Positions 57,897-64,000 of a DNA stretch of 64,000 bases are shown piece after piece. Origin of the DNA: Methanobacterium veterum. Its GTDB lineage: Archaea > Methanobacteriota > Methanobacteria > Methanobacteriales > Methanobacteriaceae. The position numbers and the translations under genes are program-made. The stretch lies in assembly GCF_000745485.1 (NCBI RefSeq), contig NZ_KN050693.1, forward strand, positions 700,183 through 764,182. Direction: 5' to 3'. The notes under the pieces were generated by a model that was not told the origin of the DNA, did no database searches, and saw nothing but the letters and a program-made list of their open reading frames with translations. Position 1 is the first letter of the stretch. Every line of letters starts with the position of its first letter.

Positions 57897-58580
57897 TTGG
57901 GAGGGAATCATATAAATAAAAGAATAGACCTTCACATGCACAGTATATTCAGCGACGGGGAACTTTTACCGTCTGAAATTGCAAGGAGAGCACATGTATT
58001 AAACCATGAAGCAATTGCAATAACTGATCACGTTGATGCGTCTAATATTGATTGTGTTAGACGGATAAGAGATGTAATATTAGATATAAGAGAAAACTGG
58101 GATATAGAAGTCATTCCAGGGGCTGAAATAACCCATGCTCCGGCTGAAATTATAGGCAAACTTGCTAACAAGGCCAGAAAATTAGGGGCAGAAATAATAG
58201 TTGTCCACGGGGAAACCTTAATGGAGCCTGTAGTGGAAGGAACTAACTGGGCTGCAGTAAACTGTCCTGAGGTGGATATACTGGCACACCCGGGACTAAT
58301 AACTCAAGAAGAAGCTCAAACTGCAAAAGATAACAACATTGCACTTGAGATAAGCGCGAGGAGAGGCCATTCACTTTCAAATGGGCACGTAGCTAAAGTG
58401 GCCATGGAAGTAGGGGCTAATATGGTTGTAGACACGGACACACACGCACCGGAAGATATTATCTCTTATGAAACGGCTTATAATATAGCAAGAGGTGCGG
58501 GATTACCTGAAAAGGAGATTATGCGGGCACTGAGGGATAACCCTCTGGAGATTTTAAGGAATAAGGGTATAATTGAGTGA
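57897..58580 (+). CDS. PHP-domain phosphoesterase (histidinol-phosphatase-like)
   Basis: About 222-227 aa. Metal motifs of PHP domains are present: [36 protein letters not shown] and the C-terminal DTDTHAPED. Such enzymes cleave phosphoesters or act in nucleic-acid repair; the substrate is not clear. The start is odd: TTG 57897 lies at the edge of a strong ribosome-binding site (GGGAGGG), and the first properly spaced codon is ATA 57912-57914, giving [11 protein letters not shown]. Confidence 0.85.
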   Translation: MGGNHINKRIDLHMHSIFSDGELLPSEIARRAHVLNHEAIAITDHVDASNIDCVRRIRDVILDIRENWDIEVIPGAEITHAPAEIIGKLANKARKLGAEIIVVHGETLMEPVVEGTNWAAVNCPEVDILAHPGLITQEEAQTAKDNNIALEISARRGHSLSNGHVAKVAMEVGANMVVDTDTHAPEDIISYETAYNIARGAGLPEKEIMRALRDNPLEILRNKGIIE

Positions 58581-58963
58581 ATTGTATCCTTTACTTTTTC
58601 TAAAATGCCTCAAAAACTCCCCTTTAACATGAATATCGATATATTCTCAACAAGATTAGTAATATGATATATAAAGGAATAACAGAGTCATTTTTTCCTA
58701 AATTGTATAGTGTAAAGAAAACTATTTAATTATTTCTATAATAGTTGATAAAAATTAAAATAAAATTGAATTTATAATGATCTCTTTAATCTAAATTAAA
58801 ATATATAACAAATGGAAATAGTTTCAAAATTGGAATAAAGTGTATATGTATATATCAGCTCGCTTGAGGATATATAGTTAGTAAAATAAGAGGATAAGTA
58901 TATTATATTAATAGTACTACTTCAATACTGTTTAAACCTAGTAAAACGGAAAATCTCAAACTC

Positions 58964-59297
58964 CTAAATTAGTAGAAATAGAAAATAAAAGGTTGATCCT
59001 TTACCAAATTCAGATTTCACCCACATATGTCCCCCGTGGCGTTCTACATTTTTTTTGCAACTGAAAGTCCAATTCCAGTTCCTTGATACTCTTCTATTGT
59101 GTGAAGTCTCTGGAATATTGTGAATATGTGGTCAAAATACTGCTCTTCAATTTCAATTCAATTGTCAGATACTGAGAATATGTATTCATTATTTTCTTCA
59201 TCTTTTTTTGCAGAAATATGAATCTTTGGCTGTTCGTCAGGTTTCCTGAATTTAATAGAATTAATTATAATGTTTTGAAACAATCTGGCAATCAATT
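58964..59297 (-). pseudogene. C-terminal remnant of a sensor histidine kinase
   Basis: The minus strand encodes most of an HATPase_c domain: LFQNIIINSIKFRKP, KIHISAKKDEENNEYIF, SVSDN, then an in-frame [22 protein letters not shown], and [11 protein letters not shown], where one missing A shifts the frame before [23 protein letters not shown] (landmarks). With one stop, one frameshift and no N-terminal half it is dead. It sits in a 1.08-kb gap (58581-59657); 58581-58963 holds nothing that I recognise. Confidence 0.85.
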
Positions 59298-59358
59298 AAT
59301 AATGATGATAAAATAAGTGAAGAAACCCGTAAACAGAAAAAAATCGAAGAACAATTAA

Positions 59359-59547
59359 AATAAAACATGCATTAATATACTTAGGACTATTAAAAAGAGA
59401 ACAAGAGTTGAAAAGGAATATTCAGATGCCATCAAAAATCAGAGGGGATACTGGAAAAATCAACTAGATGTTCCTAATCCTGAAAAAGACAAAGAACGAT
59501 ATGATAGGCTTAAAATATTGAAAGAGAAAAAACCCATATTAAACTAA
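59359..59547 (+). other. Open fragment without a start, probable gene relic
   Basis: A 62-codon open stretch, charged and lysine-rich (EKEYSDAIKNQRGYWKNQLD, then VPNPEKDKERYDRLKILKEK), bounded upstream by a stop and with no ATG/GTG at a useful place. Translation-like composition suggests a relic or a fragment of a coiled-coil protein next to the dead kinase. Low confidence. Confidence 0.3.
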
Positions 59548-59657
59548 TTCAAGACGAATTAAACAGAATAAATTAAGAAATTAAAATGGAAAATGAACAT
59601 TAAAAAATGAATAAACTAAAATGTAATTTATTTTTTTTAGGGTATAATATACCCTTT

Positions 59658-61760
59658 CTAGTAATTTATTTGTTGGTTAAGACATTTTTTAAATTCAGCA
59701 GCATTTACGTGTAGTTTTAATTGTTCAGAGGATGGTAGGGCGGATCTTTCAAAATGTCTCATGTTGGAGAATATACTCATTTCAATAATAGCTTCCATGG
59801 ACCTGGCACCATGTTTATATTTAGGGACTTTAATTAATGCGTTTAATACGGAAGGATCGATATTTGCTTCAGAACCTAAAAAAATATTTTTAGCTTTTCT
59901 CTCTAAAATGGATCGTAGTACCATAGCCCTTCTTATCATGTAAAGGCAATCCTGGCCCTGTTTTTTATCAATTCCTGCAATATCAATATATCCTCTCAAT
60001 CTACTTATGAAATCTTCTCCTTTGACTTTGTCTTTATCTTTATCATTGTCAAATTCTTCAAAAGTTTTATTTCTGCCTCCTGCAAAAACAAAAATACATT
60101 TACCAATAGGGTGAATAATTTCTCCCTGTTTAAAACTACCATCGCTCATGGGGGATAAAAAGTATTTTAACCAGCCGTAAGGAATACTGTCCAGATCAGA
60201 ATCAAATTCATCAAAAAATACTAAGGGTGTTTTACCAGTCAGGGATGTACTTTGAATGATGTGGAAAGCGCTGAACAAATCACCTGGTGATTGAAATTGA
60301 GATAAATTAAATTCTATAGGTTCTATGTCATCAGAAATAGTTTTCGCGATTTGAGTAACGCCAAATGATTTTCCAGAACCTGGTGGCCCAAAAACGGCTA
60401 TAGAAAGAGGTTCTTTTATATTCTTTTTAGATAAATACTCCAGTATGAGATTTCTACTATTATGAAAGGTTTCAATCTCTTTTCTATCAACTGTACGCAG
60501 TTTACCAAATTCCGCAACAGGAGATTGTAACAAAACGCTTTTTTTAGATTTCACATACTGGCATGCTGCTTTAAAAACCTCTGTTTCGTTTTTCAACTTC
60601 TGGTTCATGATTTTCCATTTGATATCATCCTTGAATTCAACATCCTGAATTTTTTCTTTATCGTTATCAAGATTTAAAAACATTTTTTTAAAAGGAAAAT
60701 CCATCTTATCTGCATCATCTGCTATGAAACCAATTTCTAGAAGGTTACGGCTGGCAATTATTCCTTTTTTAATCCCATCAATCAGTTTATCACCATAATT
60801 TTGGGGATTATTTTGAATTTCATGTATTAATCCAGAAATAAATGCGCTGCGTAACCCTTTCATATAATATCCTTCGATTTTTTGTTCAAGGGTCCCTTCA
60901 AAAACTTCAGGATCAAAAAATAAGGTATACTTGGCGTTTTTCCCATCATATTGACATAATATTGCCCCACCTACTCCAAAACGAACAATCAAATTTTTAC
61001 ATTGACTTATATCTTTAATATCAGGATTACATTCTCCCTTTCGATTTTTTTCCATTTCATTTAAAAAATCATAAGCAGTACGTTCCCATGATAAGCTTCT
61101 ACTTATACGTAAACCTTTTCCTCGTAAATCATCGGCTCTTATTATGACAATTAAATTGGGTTGATTTTTTATAAATTCCCATAAATCTCCCTGGGCCAAA
61201 GGACGGCTCATTTTAAGTATAAATAAACTATTTTTTTCATTTAAATTATCAATAGGGCCCCAAAGATTTTCTGAATCCCTGAAATATTTATTATCATCAT
61301 GGATAACCACTATATCTGGAAGAGTTTGATCATCAAATTTATACTGATTAAGTTCGGGTTTTATGATTTTTTCTGGTTTTTTAAATCCTGAAAAAGTTTT
61401 AACCAGATGTTTTTCGTTATTTTGTGGTGAAACTGTAGGCAGAATCAATTTCTTATCCTGTGATGGATTGTATCTTTCCAGAATGCACATACTATTAATC
61501 AGATCTTTAGAATTATTCAGTTCCATTTCATTTTTTATTTCTGATTCATCATATTGGATCAATTTAAGGTAATCATTTTTAACTTCATTAATCATTTTTG
61601 AAATTAGTAGAGCCCCACCCATTCGAGCTATAATATCATATCCTTTATAGATTTCACGAGTGGATTGTTCATAGGGATAATCATTTGAATCACTATTATC
61701 CCATTTTAACCAATCTTTAGTAACATCACCAACAACAATAACTTTAGTTTTTTCAGACAT
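59658..61760 (-). CDS. Fusion of a ribokinase-like (PfkB) domain with an AAA+ ATPase
   Basis: About 700 aa. Residues 6-350 resemble a PfkB/ribokinase fold: KVIVVGDVTKDWLKW, RMGGALLISKM, and a C-terminal FGVGGAILCQYDGK. The catalytic G-A-G-D motif expected after it reads YYMKGLRSAFISG, without the Asp, so it is probably a ligand-binding pseudo-kinase. Residues ~440-690 are AAA+: Walker A VFGPPGSGKSFG, Walker B PLVFFDEFDSD, sensor-1 VFAGGRNKTF, an Arg finger in ISRLRGY, and sensor-2 HGARSMEAI. I prefer ATG 61760 over TTG 61769. No family name is certain; a nucleotide-sensing switch is my inference. Confidence 0.75.
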   Translation of the reverse strand: MSEKTKVIVVGDVTKDWLKWDNSDSNDYPYEQSTREIYKGYDIIARMGGALLISKMINEVKNDYLKLIQYDESEIKNEMELNNSKDLINSMCILERYNPSQDKKLILPTVSPQNNEKHLVKTFSGFKKPEKIIKPELNQYKFDDQTLPDIVVIHDDNKYFRDSENLWGPIDNLNEKNSLFILKMSRPLAQGDLWEFIKNQPNLIVIIRADDLRGKGLRISRSLSWERTAYDFLNEMEKNRKGECNPDIKDISQCKNLIVRFGVGGAILCQYDGKNAKYTLFFDPEVFEGTLEQKIEGYYMKGLRSAFISGLIHEIQNNPQNYGDKLIDGIKKGIIASRNLLEIGFIADDADKMDFPFKKMFLNLDNDKEKIQDVEFKDDIKWKIMNQKLKNETEVFKAACQYVKSKKSVLLQSPVAEFGKLRTVDRKEIETFHNSRNLILEYLSKKNIKEPLSIAVFGPPGSGKSFGVTQIAKTISDDIEPIEFNLSQFQSPGDLFSAFHIIQSTSLTGKTPLVFFDEFDSDLDSIPYGWLKYFLSPMSDGSFKQGEIIHPIGKCIFVFAGGRNKTFEEFDNDKDKDKVKGEDFISRLRGYIDIAGIDKKQGQDCLYMIRRAMVLRSILERKAKNIFLGSEANIDPSVLNALIKVPKYKHGARSMEAIIEMSIFSNMRHFERSALPSSEQLKLHVNAAEFKKCLNQQINY

Positions 61761-62310
61761 TCCCCACAACCTTCATAATTTATTAATAAAGTTAATTAAT
61801 GAGTATGTTAATTTTAAGATTTATAATAATAGTTTCTAAGAATTTTGATTTAAGATACAAAGAACTATTACTAAAAGGCATATGGAAATGATTCCCATTT
61901 TGAAAAATTTTTTTAGACCATAAAGAATAGTTAAACCATTAAAATAAATTATATTTTTTCTTTTATAATAGGTTATCTATTAAATAGGGGCATCTTAAAA
62001 AATTTAAGGGATTTAAGCTAATTTAATAGATCACACATGCATTTTTGAACGTATTCAATAAAAGCACAAAAACATATAAATTATCAAATACTTATTATTT
62101 AATTAGACCACTAAACATCGTCAGGGTACTATATTTATTATGTCTATGAATCATTATTAATTTATTTAAAAAGTTAAATTTCCGTATATTTTAAAAAATT
62201 TAATCTCTAATTTTTATTTTAAGTATAGATTCATGTTAATAGATAATTTCATTTACATAATAACTACAAAACTAATAATGGCGCACATAAAAATTGGAAT
62301 AGTGGAGGTT

Positions 62311-62330
62311 GAAGGAAATCAAAGATTTCT
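62311..62330. repeat. Single hairpin of the array family
   Basis: GAAATC (62315-62320) pairs with GATTTC (62324-62329) around AAA. Its flanks TTGAAGGAAATC and TTTCTGAAAC match the second-type unit of array A and the interrupted unit of array B. It lies in the 600-bp gap 61761-62372 before the stomatin gene, which is otherwise AT-rich and empty. Confidence 0.6.
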
Positions 62331-62372
62331 GAAACCCAAAAAAAAATAGAAAATTTTTTTGGAGGTTTGAAA

Positions 62373-63143
62373 ATGGTTGATATAATAACGCTTTTTATAG
62401 TTGGAATTATAATTTTGATTATTTTAGGACTTTCGATACGTGTGGTAAACCAGTATGAAAGAGGAGTGCATTTTCGTTTGGGTAGAATAATAGGAGTTAG
62501 AGATCCTGGGCTTCGTCTTATTATTCCAGTAATAGATAGACTAGAGAAAATATCTTTTAGAATTGTTACTATGCCTGTTCCTGCTCAAAAAATAATAACT
62601 CAGGACAATGTATCTATTGATGTGGCTGCTGTTGCATTTTATAAGGTGGTAAATGCTTATGATGCGGTTGTTGACATTGAAAATTACAATACTGCTGTTA
62701 ACCAGATTGCTCAAACCACCATGAGAAATGTGATAGGTCAATTCCTTTTAGATGATGTGTTATCTTCAACTTCAAAGATAAATGAAAGGATTAAAGAAAT
62801 AATTGATAAACACAGCGAATCATGGGGAGTACAGGTCACTGCGGTAGAAATTAAAGATATTAATTTGCCTGATACAATGCGAAGATCAATGGCAAAGCAA
62901 GCAGAAGCAGAAAGAGATAAAAGAGCTAAAATCATTTCAGCAGAAGGTGAATTCCTTTCCGCTAAAAAACTAGGTGACGCTGCCGATATTATAACCGCAC
63001 ACCCCATAGCGCTTCAATTACGTAATTTACAAGTGCTACTCGAAATAGCCAGTGAGCAAAATTCTACTATAATATTCCCTGCAAGCTTTATGTCAACAGT
63101 GAAAGATTTAAAAGATTTTATGGCGTCAGAAGTAAAAAGTTAA
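62373..63143 (+). CDS. SPFH/band-7 protein (stomatin/slipin)
   Basis: About 256 aa. An N-terminal membrane helix (residues ~5-26) anchors a band-7 domain: [32 protein letters not shown] (landmarks), [15 protein letters not shown], and the coiled [19 protein letters not shown] helix. Such proteins form membrane rings that organise proteases and lipids. The usual NfeD partner is not adjacent. GGAGG lies seven bases before ATG 62373, which I use instead of the TTG at 62367. Confidence 0.93.
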   Translation: MVDIITLFIVGIIILIILGLSIRVVNQYERGVHFRLGRIIGVRDPGLRLIIPVIDRLEKISFRIVTMPVPAQKIITQDNVSIDVAAVAFYKVVNAYDAVVDIENYNTAVNQIAQTTMRNVIGQFLLDDVLSSTSKINERIKEIIDKHSESWGVQVTAVEIKDINLPDTMRRSMAKQAEAERDKRAKIISAEGEFLSAKKLGDAADIITAHPIALQLRNLQVLLEIASEQNSTIIFPASFMSTVKDLKDFMASEVKS

Positions 63144-63394
63144 TAGAGTTATAATCCTTTATAAAATTAATGAGGTAAAATACATCAAATGAACAAGTAA
63201 AAATGATATTTATCTTTCTTTTATATTTTATACACGTTCAGAAGTCCACTATTTATTAAATATAACTAATGATTTAGTTTCAGAATTTTTCAACCAGATT
63301 AGACATAAACTTATTTGTTGTTTCAACATTTAAATCCATTAATTTATGAAATATTTAATAATATTGAAATAGTATTCTTACTATAATATTATTT

Positions 63395-63790
63395 ATGACC
63401 ATGGATAAACCAGATCTAAATAAGATTGAAGAATCGTTTATAGATATGATAAGTCATTTTGAGGCGTCTGCAAGTACTTCATTTATAAAAGGCATGGTCG
63501 ATCCCAATATTATCAAAAAAGGCGATTTAAAAGAAATTGGAAAATCGCTACAGGATGTATCTGATTTTTTAATGATCAAGGCTAAAACCATGGAACTTTT
63601 GCCTTATGAATCTGAAGAAGGCGAAACAAAAATGAGATTAGATCACTACATAAAAGCTCTTAATGATATTGGAATAGAATTAAAAAAATCTGACGCTAAA
63701 GAACTCCATGATTACCACTGGTCCATAATAGGAATGTTTATTATAATTATATTCAGCTTATTTGACCATATTGAGCATTATAGGGAATAA
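63395..63790 (+). CDS. Uncharacterised ~130-aa helical protein, paralogue 2
   Basis: A 131-aa paralogue of the 54581-54973 protein. Both share GKSLQDVSDFL/GQELQKASDIL, LPYESEEGETKMRL/QPYEYEKGKTRSRL and the C-terminal YHW...SLF-x-HIE block. As at 54581, no ribosome-binding site is seen; TATAATATTATTT precedes the ATG, so a leaderless mRNA is possible. ATG 63401 is an alternative start. No family recognised. Confidence 0.7.
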   Translation: MTMDKPDLNKIEESFIDMISHFEASASTSFIKGMVDPNIIKKGDLKEIGKSLQDVSDFLMIKAKTMELLPYESEEGETKMRLDHYIKALNDIGIELKKSDAKELHDYHWSIIGMFIIIIFSLFDHIEHYRE

Positions 63791-63826
63791 AATAATTAAG
63801 TATTAAAACCAAATATTGTGATAATA

Positions 63827-64000
63827 ATGTTAGAATATACTGGACTGATGGGAGAAAAGCCCATTAAGATGTGTTTTGTAGATGAAGAATCACCTAAAGA
63901 ATGGAAAACAGTAATCAACGATAAATTATCAGAATATTATGAAAATGCATACATTGATATGAAAACAGAAGGAAGTAAAAATATATTGGTCATTTTAGAG
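63827..64000 (+). CDS. Unidentified protein, N-terminal 58 codons (runs off window)
   Basis: An open frame begins at ATG 63827 with GTGAT four bases upstream and continues to the window edge. It reads MLEYTGLMGEKPIKMCFVDE, then ESPKEWKTVINDKLSEYYEN. I recognise no family in this part. It starts 36 bp after the orphan paralogue and may be co-transcribed with it. Confidence 0.6.
   Translation, partial: MLEYTGLMGEKPIKMCFVDEESPKEWKTVINDKLSEYYENAYIDMKTEGSKNILVILE

Overview
This window looks like the chromosome of a mesophilic methanogenic archaeon of the order Methanobacteriales, most probably a Methanobacterium-type genome. The DNA is AT-rich. The translation and replication genes are archaeal (S8e, L37e, SRP19, Lsm, long archaeal PheS, RecJ/GAN-type nuclease). 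The small subunit of a split family-B DNA polymerase is present, a hallmark of Methanobacteriales. There are also methanogen cofactor genes: ArfB for F420/riboflavin, HemB/HemD/CobA for F430 and B12, pantoate kinase for CoA, and HypE for [NiFe] hydrogenase. I see no rRNA, tRNA, CRISPR array or complete insertion sequence.

Layout. 1-10.8 kb is mostly minus-strand accessory DNA: an ATP-grasp/HAD pair, two SnoaL-like paralogues flanking a methyltransferase, a beta-lactamase-fold hydrolase, a flavin-binding protein, a MagIII-like glycosylase, a GIN-domain lipoprotein, and a TetR/Fe-S pair with clear operators. 10.9-20.8 kb has a STAS protein, a ThrE-type exporter, hemB, a CitG-like gene, pheS behind three ~100-bp repeats, SemiSWEET, an AAA+ ATPase and a HAD phosphatase. 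21-28.4 kb has polB2, rps8e, hypE, a three-gene two-component cluster and an EMC3/YidC-like membrane protein. 28.7-33.3 kb is a drug-efflux block (MBL hydrolase, MarR, DHA2 pump, MATE pump). 33.4-42.7 kb is housekeeping: U32, purF, TOPRIM protein, L37e, Lsm, PUA protein, arfB and a Ski2-like helicase. 43.2-54.4 kb holds signalling and redox genes, glmS, purC-purS-purQ, cobA-hemD-srp19 and the RecJ/GAN nuclease. 54.5-64 kb holds orphan 130-aa paralogues, UspA, a regulator, pantoate kinase, a PHP hydrolase, a dead histidine kinase, a 700-aa ribokinase-like/AAA+ protein and a stomatin.

The most unusual content is non-coding or at gene edges. (1) At least four intergenic loci (21.7, 25.6, 38.3 and 42.9 kb), plus related pieces at 2.35 and 62.3 kb, carry clusters of short perfect hairpins, mostly with 3-nt loops. 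About half of the triloops read GNA on one strand. The loci share linker words such as CTGTCAAAA, ATGTTTG, CAACCGCAA and GAGAGATTTTG, so they look like one modular repeat family that I cannot name. (2) Four genes in the first 7.1 kb have tandem or decayed duplications of exactly their 3-prime ends. (3) Three genes (HAD at 254, U32 at 34668, PHP at 57897) have a well-spaced ribosome-binding site pointing at an in-frame ATA codon, which suggests AUA initiation. (4) Tandem ~100-bp and 92-bp repeats lie upstream of pheS and of the DUF106 gene.
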